Positions 11,950 to 23,040 of a stretch of DNA of 64,000 nt are shown here, in pieces. The notes under the pieces were generated by a model. The model made no database searches. It was not told the DNA's origin and was given only the letters and a program-made list of their open reading frames with translations. Position 1 is the stretch's first letter; each line of letters opens with the position of its first letter. Origin of the DNA: Ariolimax columbianus (lineage: Eukaryota > Mollusca > Gastropoda > Stylommatophora > Arionidae). The DNA lies in the NCBI GenBank assembly GCA_036924085.1, contig JAVGWX010000003.1, forward strand, positions 117,239,264-117,303,263. The letters are read 5' to 3'. The position numbers and the translations under genes are program-made.

Positions 11950-12335
11950 GAGTCGCATGCCCTGACGCTACCAGTCAGCTATGGGTCGCTTATCTCCGCA
12001 GCTCATGCACTGCTCAACATCTTGATCCCGCGTGTATGAGGGGGGATAGTTTGTTCTCTTACTCGCAGCCTTTCTTTCTCTAACCGTTGATCAGGTGCCC
12101 ATTTACAACTTCCCCTTTACAGTTAGATCGATCCAACCGTGCCGATGTTAAACCTTGTACCACCTTGCATGACCATTGACCCAGTGAATTTTTCCGGCGG
12201 GAATGTGTGTTCCAAGCCAAATAGGGCACTGGATAGCGATCAGACTAAGAATGGCAGCAGTCGGACGGGTGATGTTCAAGAGTTAGGCATGACAGATCAC
12301 CTAAACCATAAAAAATCCACACTATTATCCAAGTA
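11950..12335. other. no recognisable gene
   Basis: Short frames only; no domain or repeat recognised. Confidence 0.5.
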
Positions 12336-12339
12336 ATAA

Positions 12340-14228
12340 CTGATCCATTTGAACATGTTTTTCAAATACTCCCATTCTGACACACACATATTCTTTGGAG
12401 TAATAGTTAGCTCTAGGCTCACCTATAAGCCAAATATAGAGAACATTCTGGTCAATGGAAAAAAACTATATGATAGAAAAACTGGCTGGTACATCAAACA
12501 AAACAATTATCTAGCAAATCTACACTAGGACAATAAGACCAATTATAGAATATGCCTCTAGCACTTGGGCAACAACGGCTAAAGTTCTTAGTTCTTAGTC
12601 GATCTGTACTTCTGCAGGGGCAGATGCCCCTGTGCAGGTTCCAGCTCTGGTATGAGCTGGATGTAGCCGGGAGAATGATTTCCTGCTTAGCGGGCTAGAC
12701 TCGAGCAGCTTAATACTCCACTGCGTTGTGACAATCGCTTAGGGGTGGTGGTAAACCAATGTGCGAGTTCATCTTGATAAATTCAAACACTAGAACAAAG
12801 TAGACCCGCAGCCTGTTAGGCGCCATTTATGCTGCTCTGAACAAACCACCTAACCATGCCGTTGTTATGCCATGTGTCAGTTAGTTGCCTCTTACGACAT
12901 GCTCTCTGTGTGGCAGTGGTGCTGTTCTTGTCCTTGTCATACACAAAGACCCCGGCAGAACACTTGGACTAAAATAAACACAGGAATACTAGACCGAGTC
13001 CAAATCATAAGTCTCAGAATCACCATTGGGAAGTCAAAAAGACTCCTATTAGAGTAGGAAAACAACAAATATTGAACCCCTCGAATTAAGGAGAAAATAC
13101 AAATCACTTATTCAGTTTGATAAGCTAAAAAGGGTACCTGATCATCTCCTACACCAGTAGTTTCAAGAGAGAAATAAAAACAGACTGGTAAAGAAAATCC
13201 TCAACTATCTGACCAGACAAAAATAAAGACATCATGAAAGCATCCTTGAAACCGAAATCGAAAAGCGTGAAGTAAATCTCTGAGAACCATGAATATGGAG
13301 CAAGGGCTAGGCCGAAATAATGTTGGATGTTCCAAGGGATAACAAAGAAAAGTGTACAGTTGGTGACAGAACAAAACTTTCATTATCTAGATGAGTTTAC
13401 GAAACAGTACCCAAGCAACCCATGGCCATGTGAGTATTCAGATGGGTCAGCCACGAAGATCGTAAAAAGAGAGGGCAGCGGAATCTACATTCGCACATCC
13501 CAATGGCGACATAGAAAACCACTCCATATCAGCAGGAGAGACCTGTACTAATTTCAGAGCTGATGCAACTGTTCCTTCTCAGTCAAAAGACAACTACAAG
13601 AAAAATAGCCATTCTAATAGACTCAAGAAGCGTACTCCAATCCATCTACAGCCCCAAGCAAGATACACTCTTACATGAAATAAAATATAACATTGGTTTG
13701 TTGCCCCCAAAAACCGATTTAAACCTGCAGTGGATTCCACTGTAGAATCCTTGAAAACGAGAAGGCAAATAAGCTCGCAAAAACCGGATGTGGCGACAAG
13801 CAGACTGTACATCCACAGAGCTATAAGGAAGCAAAGACATTCATAAGATGATCCATGAGGATGGAATGGAGAGACAAGCACAAAGAATACAAATTAGAAA
13901 AATGACAGCATCGGCAAACTTAGCAGAGATTGACAGATAAACATCTTCAGACTCAGAACGGTACATTGCAGACTCAAGGCTCACCTTCACAGAATGGGCA
14001 TTAGAGATACCACCACATGCAAATGCAGAACACATTAGACACTAGGAACACGTCCTGCAGGACTGCACCATTCATGCAGGACAAAGAGAGGTATTCTGGC
14101 CGGGTACGGGTGGGGGGGGGGGGGGGTGGCGACAATGCACAAAAAGCTGTGGAAGACCAGCGAAGACCTGAAACGAAGTCTCCTAAGTGCTCCTCACTGA
14201 ACTAGAAGCATAGCATTGGTTTATCGAA
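12340..14228 (+). mobile_element. RNase H LINE, interrupted by another repeat
   Basis: The first part (12340-12585) reads FFGVIVSSRLTYKPNIENI and IRPIIEYASSTWATTAK, the RT C-terminal segment. A 386-bp repeat (12586-12971) splits it. It resumes with KINTGILDRVQIISLRITIG, then RNase H blocks YSDGSA (about 13440), IAILIDSRSVLQSI (about 13607) and LNLQWIP (about 13723). The tail contains HVLQDCTIHAGQREVFWPG (about 14050-14100), a G-run (14112-14126) and a short end that runs into GAA repeats. Several stops and shifts: inactive. First and second RNase H Asp positions look retained. Confidence 0.8.
12586..12971 (+). mobile_element. dispersed non-coding repeat S, copy 1
   Basis: 386 bp that matches 19885-20425 in the other orientation. 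Shared blocks include TTAGTTCTTAGTCGA, CCAGCTCTGGTATGAGCTGG (a near-palindrome), TAGCGGGCTAG, CTGTTAGGCGCCAT, AACAAACCACCTAACC and GCCTCTTACGACATGC. No coding capacity and no obvious inverted ends, so a SINE-like or other non-autonomous element. It lies inside the RNase H LINE. Confidence 0.75.
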
Positions 14229-14318
14229 GAAGAAGAAAAAAGAGAAGAATAAAAAGAAGAAGAAGAAGAAGAAGACGAAGGTGATGAAGAAGAAGAAGAA
14301 GAAGAAGAAGAAGAAGAA

Positions 14319-14365
<47 letters not shown>

Positions 14366-14370
14366 AGATG
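14229..14370. repeat. (GAA)n microsatellite grown from a LINE tail
   Basis: GAA triplets with a few GAC/GAT/GAGG changes. The left edge is the 3' end of the RNase H LINE; the right edge abuts an antisense RT fragment. The Ser-, Phe- or Leu-only frames across it are artefacts. Confidence 0.9.
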
Positions 14371-14374
14371 TAGT

Positions 14375-15235
14375 TGCGTACACCCATTTGCAGTAGTTTG
14401 AGTTTTAGTTTTATTCCGCTCTTCCATATTTCATCAAATACTTTTTCATGTTCCACCCATACTTCCAATGTTTTATTTTGTTTACTTGATATGCATCTCC
14501 TATCTCCTGCGAGATATATGTCACTTGATCTTCGGTCGATCTGTTTCTACGAAAGCCTACTTGCTGGAGGATAAGTCTGTTTTTTGGATTCATGTGTCAG
14601 GTTATTTTAGGGTTAACATTTCGTTCCATTAGTTTCTCCACACTGCTGAGAAGACTAATAGGTATGTGTCTGTTTGGCTTCGTGTTGTCTTTCCCACGTT
14701 AAAGGATTCGAATAATACTTGCTTTCTTCCCAATCGGGAGGACGAGGAGGGTGAGGTGTGGTGTGGGGGTAGGAGGTAACAGTCCCTTGTTTTCAGCTTC
14801 CGTTAAAGATGTGTAACAATTTCTTCTTTGCTGTTTCTAACATTTTAACATTTTGCACCCTAAGTCTTGAAACAGGAAATATATAATCATAAGGACAAGG
14901 AGATGCTTCTTTGTTTCACCTATATACTATTTGTTTACATGGGAGATTTACATGCTGTTGCAGTTGAAAATAAAAGTTAATAATTACATTTAATAGAATG
15001 ATAATTAACGTTTTTTTAACCAAATTTATTGGGCCTGTTAGGGTGTAATGGGTTAGATAGCATTTTATTTGTGATACCATCCTTTCCTTGAGATTCCCTC
15101 TTCCTGGATTTGCTAATGGCTGATTCTAGTTCTGTCTTGGTGATATTTATCATCAGATATTCGTCGTGTACTTGCTCTGATTGCTTCATGTGATTTATTT
15201 CTCTCTCAATATGTATTTTCGCTAATGTGGGCAAT
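14375..15235 (-). mobile_element. LINE reverse transcriptase fragment
   Basis: On the - strand: INHMKQSEQVHDEYL and TKTELESAISKSRKRESQG (about 15070-15190; box leading to GKDGITNKML), then RLILQQVGFRRNRSTEDQV (about 14525-14585), YISQEI, and VWVEHEKVFDEIWKSGIKL (about 14405-14465), the first-Asp block with D changed (HEKVF for DMEKAF). It stops at KLLQMGV directly against the GAA repeat. The YxDD half of the RT is missing. Confidence 0.75.
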
Positions 15236-15469
15236 GGGCTTCTACTGACTTCTGAAAAATAGCACGTCGATGAACCAATTAGGAGAGAATGAGCACAAAC
15301 CAGACAACCTTAATTATGTACCCGAGGAATAAATCTACTACCCCAATGAAACTTTAAAAGGGCACACTGGGGAATATTTACAAGAATCACACCTCAATAT
15401 AACGAGACAAAATGGCAGACTGAGAGATATTTACAAGACTCACATCAAAATATAACGAGACCATGCACG

Positions 15470-15612
15470 CTCACCAAAATAAAGTCAAGAATATGGCACA
15501 TGAGCTGACTAAGACAATCATAAGGGCAGCACAAAAATCTATACCTAGGGAAGCAGGAGAAATTGCAAACCATTCTTGGCAAAAGAGGCCCAAAGGCTGG
15601 AAAAATAACTGT
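15470..15612 (+). mobile_element. LINE linker fragment
   Basis: The frame KVKNMAHELTKTIIRAAQKS, followed by IPRE and HSWQKRPKGW, resembles the endonuclease-to-RT linker of RNase H/jockey-type LINEs. Just upstream (15371-15465) a 55-bp stretch with ATTTACAAGA and ATATAACGAGAC is duplicated imperfectly. No more of the element is visible. Confidence 0.45.
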
Positions 15613-15851
15613 CCTCTATCTGAAAAATAGCTGCAGTGTTACATACTTCTTCTATTCTTTTATATCTCTTCATTAGTATTCTGGTCATATTCTAGTTTAT
15701 ATTATTTTACCCGACATATGTATACATATATATTATTCAAACAATGTTGCCGATTCTCAGGTTTCACAACAAATTGGCAGTTTTATTGGATATGGTTATA
15801 TCACATGACATCATACACAATAAAATAGTTCTAACTTAAAGCCAAATAGTA

Positions 15852-16075
15852 GACTATCTATATATGAGCAATTTTCCAACTGCACTCATTTGTATATCTG
15901 TATACATTCTTCTTCTTTGTCGTTCGCTTTCAAACTCTCGCTTTAAACATCGTTGCCAAATCTTCACTGTTGCCTTCGATACGCTTTTGTCACCATACAC
16001 TGCCTGCATTCTGCGATGAATGTCAACTGGTCTACATCCTACAGCTGTTAGAAACCGAATCATCGCTCGCTGATT
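15852..16075 (-). mobile_element. mariner transposase N-terminus, fragment
   Basis: MIRFLTAVGCRPVDIHRRMQ and AVYGDKSVSKATVKIWQR form the first helix-turn-helix of a mariner-type transposase. They are close to the N-terminus of the full-length element at 61549-62860 (IRFLTAEGCRPVDIHHRLQ). Nothing of the catalytic domain follows; the frame decays by 15855. Confidence 0.75.
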
Positions 16076-16254
16076 AACTCCGTATCATACGCGCCATGTT
16101 TTCAACGGTCAGCTGATGAAACTATGATTTGGACAGGGATATCGGGTCCATCAATGCAAATTTCGCGGATATCACAAAATGATGCGTCATGGTCTTTTCT
16201 CCAGCAGAGGTGGATCTATTGAGTTTGGTTTTAGATTGGATTCAAAATGGTCTG

Positions 16255-17025
16255 AGAGCTGACAGGTGGAGTTTAACGTTGAAAAAATGTAGTGATCTAC
16301 ACGTAAAGATCCAATACTGATTATAGTTACATGATGGAGAGTTCAATATTAGGACAATAAAAAAAGAAAGAGATCGATGTGTTATAATAGATCATACAGG
16401 TAGGGTGCAAAACCAAATCCAGGTGGCAGTGAAAAAGACTATTGCGATGCTGGGTATAATTAAAAGAAACATTACGCATAAGAGCAAAGAAAGTTTTAAT
16501 AAAACTATTTAAATCATTGGTGAGACCCAAATTGGAGTACTGTGTCCAGTTGTCGAGTCTTCCTCATTGAGTGGATATAGACATGATATAAAGCATACAA
16601 AAAATAGCTACAAAAATGATCGTGGTGTTCCAGAATTGTAGTTATGAAGACAGACTCGGAAAATCTGGTTTTCCGTGTTTAGAACAGCGAAGAATTCGTG
16701 GTGACTTAAGACAAGTTGATAAATTAAGCAATGGAAAGAATAAATTTAACTATATCAAGTTTTTTTTTAAAGTACAACCGTCTACATAAACAAGAGGGTA
16801 CAGTAAAGATATGTTCAGATTAGATTTTAGGAAATTTTTGTTTTCAGTCAGAGAGGTGAATTCTTATAATGCATTGCCCCAATGATGTGGTAGAGGCAGT
16901 CAGTTAATGCATTCAAAAATAGAATGGATACTCCCAGTTATTTTTAGAATCGGCTGAATGAAATAAAGTGGTTGAATACAGACTCAGTAGAGCCTTCTAA
17001 AACAGTGTAACGAAATTAGTTAAGG
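16255..17025 (+). mobile_element. CR1/L2-like LINE, C-terminal RT fragment
   Basis: Starts at VEFNVEK-like coding (about 16270), includes QVAVKKTIAMLGIIKRNIT (about 16421-16475), a LVRPKLEYCVQLSSL-like block (about 16518-16560) and the 3' UTR with ACTCAGTAGAGCCTTCTAAA, ending at ATTAGTTAAGG (about 17012-17022). Many stops. Same family as 7550-8092. Confidence 0.8.
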
Positions 17026-17179
17026 AAGAAGATGTAGCCCTCTCCGAATCCCCTCGAGGAGAAACTGTTCGGCGGTAATGAGACTCTGAAAAAGACAACA
17101 GAATTTATTGAAGAATCCGGAGTCCTAGTTTAAATAGGCAATAATTACAGAAGAAGAGGAATAATTACTACTTCATGGC

Positions 17180-18862
17180 AATAGAGACACGTTATGTGGA
17201 CATTTTTGTTTTTTGTTATGAATCGACGACCGGCGGGCTCATGGGGTATCATAATATACAAAAGCAAGACCCTCTCAACACTCTTCTCGCTCTCTACAAA
17301 GCCAGAGAAGGTCGGCCTATATTTAGAAAATAGCCTACTTCCTAGAGAAAACAATCCTACATACCTAGGAATGAGATATGACAAAAGATTAACATGGGGC
17401 ACACACATAGAGGATACTCAAAAGAAGGCCACACTCAGACTAATGCTGATGAAAAAACTGACAGGGACAAATTGAGGCGCAGATGCAAACACAGTCAGAC
17501 AGGTCTACACTGGGTACGTACGGCCAACACTGGAATATGGCATGGGTGCCTATGCAACAGCGGCAAAGACCAACCTACATAAACTAGACAAGACACAGAA
17601 TACCGGACTCAGAATTATTACCGGAGGTTTGCGAAGCATCCCAATTAGAGAACTCGAAGCGGTAGCAGGCCTCCAGAGCCTCGGTGAGGGCAGAGAAGGA
17701 AAAATACTAAACCTGACAGAAAAATACAAGCGTATGAATAAACATCCAATGCAGTGAAGAGTCAATGAATTAACAAAAAACAGCATAAAAAGAGCAAGCT
17801 TCAGTCATCTATCAAAAGCCCTTACAGCCAGGAACAGTGACATCATATCAAAATGTCCAACATGGGAAATGATACAAGTATATGAAAATACAGACCAACA
17901 GCCGAACTTCACGGTGGAAGCGAAAATACCAGGTATCCATAGAAAGGTGGAATAATCAGACCATGCATTGAGAGAAAAAACCCTAAAGCATATTGGAGAC
18001 GCCTATCCTCAACCCATGTGGACGCACGTCTACACAGATGGATCATCAGATGAAGCATTGAGGAATGGAGGGGCGGGACTCGTCATATTTCTACAGGATG
18101 GAACCGTTATAGAAAAAGCAAGTGCTGCCGGAGAGCCTTCGACAAATCTAAGAACAGAGCAACAGGCAATAATTGAAGCAGTCAAACTATTGGATGAAAA
18201 GGGGTTAAAGGATAACAGAATAGTGTTTTTGTGCAACTGCATGGAAATTTTACAGGCCACACAAAGAGAACCACGAAATAGTATGGAAAAGGAACTGATA
18301 TGCCAGCTAAACAAACTCTCAGACCACAATAAAATCACCCTCCAGTGGATTTCAGCTCACTGCGGCATCCCTGGGAATGAATATGGGCGGACAGGCTAGC
18401 CAGGGAAGGAAGAAAAAGAGAACAATTCACCCACCCAGTGTCACTGCCAGAAGTCAAGGCAAACATTTAAAAAAATATAAACAACAGTGGATAGAGAGAA
18501 CAAACAGTAAATACCCACAGGACCCAATCAATAGACTGAAAAGGAAACAGTATACCACAATTTTTTGCCTCAGAACAGGTCATTGCAGACTAAATGCACA
18601 CATGCATAAAATGAAAGCAGCACAGACTGCACAATGCACATGTCAGAGAGGATCCCAGACTCCATAACACATCCTGCAAACATTTCCACTGCACCAAGAC
18701 TCCCGTGAGAAGACCTGGCCCGAGGAGAGAAACATACAAGACAAAATGTGGGGAACCACTGAGGACCTGCGACTGACGTGTCACTTCATGGATGCAGCCC
18801 ATCTGGTGAAACGAGCATACGAAACCGAACGCAAAGAAGAAGAAGAATCGACGACCCCCCGC
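17180..18862 (+). mobile_element. RNase H LINE, 3' half, best RNase H copy
   Basis: RT C-terminus at 17290-17757: KVGLYLENSLLPRENNPTYL, GMRYDKRLTW, YVRPTLEYGMGAYATAAKT, LDKTQNTGLRIITGGLRSI. RNase H runs unbroken at 17968-18399: WTHVYTDGSSDEALRNGGAG (first Asp), RTEQQAIIEAV (Glu), but the second-Asp motif reads LCNCMEI instead of the expected SDCMEI, so that Asp is lost. ITLQWISAHCGIPGNE is followed by a frameshift, after which ADRLAREG continues. The C-terminal tail has a CTCQRGSQTP-HILQ cluster. It ends at ACCGAACGCAAAGAAGAAG (18832-18849). Inactive, but little eroded. Confidence 0.88.
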
Positions 18863-18869
18863 TGAAAAT

Positions 18870-19730
18870 TTACATTGAATATCTATTTACAACAAATTTG
18901 TTTTGTGGGATAAAAAACAGTCTCCTGGAAGTTACACATTTTCAGCAATAAAAAGATGTTGACAGTATCTCTCAGTAATTGGTAAATAAGTTTACTGTGT
19001 TATTTTAAAATGTGTACATTCGTTTTTGACACACTTCTAATTTTGTACAGCAACAGCATTTTGAAAGAGAAATGCTACATACAATCAACACGATAAATGT
19101 TTGCTTCCACATCTAAATACTTGCTTTTTGGTGGAGTTCGACGATAAGAAATAATAAAAACACCAGGCTTATTAAACATGGACAAGAAAATTATAAGAAT
19201 ATTATGGAACCCATGCAGGCAGTAAATTGCTACAGTAAGAATGAATAATGATAAAAGTATTCACATTAAAAGAGACAAGGATTTGTTGTCTCACCGGATC
19301 TACTTATACGCAATGAAATAATAATAATGATGAAGCTAAAAGTAGCAAACCGTGGCTAAAGGAAGAGTTAGAGCATCTGCACAGAATAACATGTGGATTA
19401 AGAATCTGCATTTTGCATGGATGATACGGTGATTATCTCTGTAAATAAAGATTTTACTTAAATTGGTAACAAGGAAAAATAAAGAAAAATGGACAGATTT
19501 AAGTATGTCCAGAACAGAAACAAAATTGTGGAAAGAAAGGGAAAAGCGCCGACTAAAAAAGAGGCTAAGAAAGGGGCGAAAATTATTAGAACAAACAAAA
19601 TCATTCATATCCCGATTGAGCATTGTTCCAGACAACGGAGGAAATATAACAGAAATAAAGACAAAAGAGTCGCCTGCTAAGAAAGAAACATACTAACAAA
19701 CAAGTCAACCAAAAGAAAATACGATAAATG
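18870..19730. other. no recognisable gene
   Basis: AT-rich, with Lys/Arg-rich chance frames at 19463-19696. No repeat recognised. Confidence 0.45.
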
Positions 19731-19733
19731 TGG

Positions 19734-19738
19734 AGAGG

Positions 19739-19786
<48 letters not shown>
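19734..19786. repeat. (GA)n microsatellite
   Basis: GA dinucleotides with two interruptions. Confidence 0.95.
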
Positions 19787-19884
19787 TATAAGGTGTCTCG
19801 AAGGTGACATGGATAATGAATAAGCAGACAAAGAAAGCCCTTGCTGCTAAAGAAATAGTTCATGAGAAGAATGTATATATATGT

Positions 19885-20425
19885 AGCCAGAGTGGCCTGC
19901 CGGGGTCTTTATGTATCATAGGGACAATAAAAGAACCACTACCTCACATCAGAGAAAGCAGATGTGGCCATCACCAGTGGCAACACTAGACAAGCTCTAT
20001 GGCAGTATCGACAGCCTCAGGATAACCGCTGCTTTTTTCGAAAAAATAAAGGTTGACGTCTGACAGCGTACGAAGAGGAAGAAGAAGAAGAACCACTACC
20101 TCCCAATGAGCATGTCGTAAGAGGCGACTAACTGTGTGACATGGCATAATACCGGCCTTGGTTAGGTGGTTTGTTTAGAACATCATAGATGGCGCCTAAC
20201 AGGATACCGGTCTTCTTTGCTCTAATGTTTTAGTCTATTTAAATAGGTTCGCACATCGATTAACCACCCTCAATAAGCGATTGTTGCAAAGCAGATGAGT
20301 ATTAAGTTGCTCGAGACTAGCCCGCTAAGCAAGAAACCCATCTCCCGGATACATCCAGCTCATACCAGAGCTGGGACCTGCACAGAGACATCTACCCATG
20401 TAGACGTACAGGTCGACTAAGAACT
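19885..20425 (-). mobile_element. dispersed repeat S, copy 2, interrupted
   Basis: Reverse-orientation copy of the repeat at 12586-12971, sharing GCCTCTTACGACATGC, TTAGGCGCCAT, TAGCGGGCTAG and AGCTCTGGTATGAGCTGG. It is split by a 142-bp insertion (19946-20087) that duplicated AAGAACCACTACCTC. Without the insertion it is about 385 bp. Confidence 0.8.
19946..20087 (+). mobile_element. RNase H LINE 3' end with 15-bp target duplication
   Basis: It encodes LDKLYGSIDSLRITAAFFEK and ends GTTGACGTCTGACAGCGTA plus GAAGAGGAAGAAGAAG. It is flanked by AAGAACCACTACCTC at 19931-19945 and 20088-20102 (the first bases could belong to the GAA tail). A heavily 5'-truncated retrotransposition event. Confidence 0.85.
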
Positions 20426-20446
20426 AATAATATTATATATAAATAT

Positions 20447-20609
20447 GGGATTCCGTGACGAAGTGGTTTAGCCGTCGTCCTCGTGATCAGGTGGTGTGGG
20501 TTCGACTCCGGACTCAGCCGTCTTTTTCACGGGCACGTGATGCACCCGTACATCTCGTAGTCGCCCCATAGTCGTCTTGTCCTTGACTTGCCACTGGGGT
20601 CGAGAGGCA

Positions 20610-20612
<3 letters not shown>
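20447..20612 (+). mobile_element. tRNA-derived SINE, family C
   Basis: tRNA-like head with A-box-like TGACGAAGTGG and a perfect B box GGTTCGACTCC (about 20508-20518). The body has CACGTGATGCACCCGTACAT, and an AT repeat follows at 20613. A single copy in the window. The anticodon-stem region does not pair well, so it is not a tRNA gene. Confidence 0.65.

Positions 20613-20680
<68 letters not shown>
20613..20680. repeat. (AT)n microsatellite
   Basis: About 66 bp of AT dinucleotides directly after the SINE body. Confidence 0.95.
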
Positions 20681-20681
<1 letters not shown>

Positions 20682-20693
20682 TACATACATATA

Positions 20694-21617
20694 CGAGGGG
20701 AGTTCGAATCAAACTGGGAAGTTTTACTTTAGTCCTTCCTGAATGGGTTATAGAGTGCTGAAACTACTATCATTAGTTACAGGCACTTGTTTCCGATTAC
20801 TCTAGGTGGCCTACATGCCATGGGCAGTCACATGACAATTAAATGAAAATGGTGGACAACACTGTTTGTGCTTGCATGGAACAGCCTGTTTGATGAAGTT
20901 TCTTGGGAAATAAGGCTTGACACCTGGGGAAATTTACAAAAGACTGCAATCACAATACAGTGAATAGACACAAAACCGCATTAGGACATTTAAATAGTGT
21001 AAAAGTTTTAGAATAGGCCTTATATCCGTGAGTGATGATCCAGCCGTGGGGGCTCTCAACCCGCCAGTTATTCATGTGAATATTCAGATTGTGGAATACT
21101 TTATCTTGGAAAATCGACGCATAATCTGCCGCAAAATTGTACAAGAGGTAAGTCTCTTTGGGTAAGGCGAACACTTTTATTCATGAATGATTACATTTTT
21201 GGAAGGTTAGGGCACGTTAGGCTTTATCACAAAGCGCGTCCTGCTCTTGCAAGATAACGCTCGACCTCATACGGCTCATCGCACTATGTGCCATCTGTAC
21301 CAACTCAGCTGAGAGGTATTGTTATTCTACATTACAACGCAAACCTCCCTCTAAGCTAGTTCCACCTGTTTTGAACCCTAAAAGAATTCATGGTACGTCA
21401 GCATTTCAGCACTGATAACGAAGTGAAAGAGGCTGTCCTGAATTGGTTCTGACATATTGACAAATATTTCTTCGCTGAAGCTTTAAAGCATTATTTAAAC
21501 CCTGGGATAAGTGCATACACGTTGCGGGAGATTATATCAAAAAATAAATGCCATTTTGACTTCTTAAAAAAAAAATTAATTTCTAAAACAAAGTTGCGGT
21601 TTGACTTGAACACCCCT
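20694..21617 (+). mobile_element. internally deleted mariner transposon
   Basis: Inverted ends (left GGGGAGTTCGAATCAAACTG; right, reversed, GGGGTGTTCAAGTCAAACCG) lie beside TA at 20692-20693 and 21618-21619. Inside, + strand frames give LMKFLGK-GLTPGEIYKRLQ (first helix-turn-helix, about 20893-20945), HVNIQIVENFILENRRI (second helix-turn-helix, about 21072-21122) and LLLQDNARPHTAHRT (second catalytic Asp, about 21240-21285). NEVKEAVLNWF lies near 21418. The section with the first catalytic Asp is missing, so at 924 bp the element is shorter than the usual 1.3 kb. Dead. Confidence 0.8.
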
Positions 21618-21619
21618 TA

Positions 21620-22904
21620 TATATATATAGCGACAGCAGTCTGGTACCGACGAGACAGAAAACGACCATGGTGAAGACTACCTACACGCTGGTCACCGTC
21701 CTAAGGTTTGTTGATGTCATAGTGACCCTCAGTCACAGCGTCAAAAAGGCTGAATAATCCCTAAATGAGAAACCAGCGATGAAAATATTAATGAAAATAA
21801 AACCCATAACATATTGAACACTTTTTGCCCACGATGGGAAGAAATGTCCTGTCGAAAGGGAAAAAGAGATTAACGTCCAGTCAAACATTTGATACTGACA
21901 AGACTAGGTTAGTCATGGTTAGGTGAAGCATTCTGATCAAGTTCTCCCCCTGAAAACAGACTGTTTCATGGTAGTTTGACTAACGAAATAGGGATCGACA
22001 CTGTGATCCCCGAAGTGGTGGCTTACTGAGGAGCCTCGCATTGCACTGCAGCCAGGAGAACCCGGTACTGAAGTATGCCTCGGAATTAAAGCAGAGCTAA
22101 TATAACACGCCAGTAAGAGTACCTAACCCAAGTACTAATGACATTAGCAAAAAAACATTGTGTCGAATACGTGAATTCGTACATTTAACTGGACCCAAAA
22201 AATACAGTCTTCCCAAAATAAATAATGCGATTTCATGTAGGATGACAGAAGGGAAGTTCTGCTCCATTCGTATCAAATCATGACCTACTTTAGATAGGCC
22301 TTCGGACACCGGAAAACCCCATTGAAAGACCGCCGACCAAATACGAAACGTTCATGTGTCAACTATTGTCCGTTTCCGTTTCATAATGGTTGCCGTCAAT
22401 TGGTGTCTAATATCTCAATAACCCTTACACCGATAGCGTGATTTTTTTTGCACGTGAACTTATCTTTTCAATGTCCCAATGACTTAATAATTTACATTGT
22501 TTCAGGTAGTGTCATTTTCTAAAAGTGGCTAGCTCCTTTGATATTTGTAAGCAAATGAATTATTTTATCTCTTGATAAAATAATTTTCTGTAAATTATAT
22601 ATGAAATGTATTTCTTTAGGCATAGGTCTATCTTTAACTGGAATGAGATTTTCTACATTAGGTTGCACATAATGCCCTTTTGTAATGAAGTTCATGTGTT
22701 TTAGGAACTGTAAGCAGTAACTGGGCATTTAGTAGAAAAAAATGTAAATTTAAAAGCACACGATATATAGAACGTAGAAAGTTCATAGCTCAAATGGATT
22801 GGTTCAGTTATATAAATACGAGTAGATGTTAGAACAAACAATAAACGGTTATAAATAACTGTTCAAAACCCGTGCGCTTAAAGCTGGACATTTTTATTAA
22901 AATT
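21620..22904. other. no recognisable gene; part of a dispersed repeat
   Basis: 21925-22085 resembles the segment 63780-63945 at the window end (GGTGAAGCATTCTGATCAAG; GCATTGCACTGCAGCCAG; CTGAAGTATGCCTCGG). The rest holds only chance frames. Confidence 0.5.
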
Positions 22905-23040
22905 CGGGGAACATGGCCAACTGTAATTCAGAAGGAGGGCCATGCGGGGAACATGTTATCTTTAGTAAAATACGGGGAACATGGCCAACTGTAATACAGA
23001 AGGAAGGCCATGCGGGGAACATGTTATTTCCAAAAATACT
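22905..23040. repeat. tandem duplication, 2 x 68 bp
   Basis: CGGGGAACATGGCCAACTGT starts both units (22905 and 22973). Each unit holds a second CGGGGAACATGTTAT. Few differences, so recent. It lies at the left edge of dispersed repeat M. Confidence 0.9.

Noticed and set aside
11481..11958. Frames of LTHS repeats, poly-Asp and poly-His
   Set aside because: Artefacts of the TGAG and GAT microsatellites, not repeat proteins or metal-binding proteins.
14183..14468. Poly-Ser, poly-Phe and poly-Leu frames
   Set aside because: Antisense readings of the GAA microsatellite; only the first residues belong to a decayed RT.
20447..20520. Possible tRNA gene with perfect B box
   Set aside because: Stems do not pair as a mature tRNA and the sequence runs into a SINE-like body.
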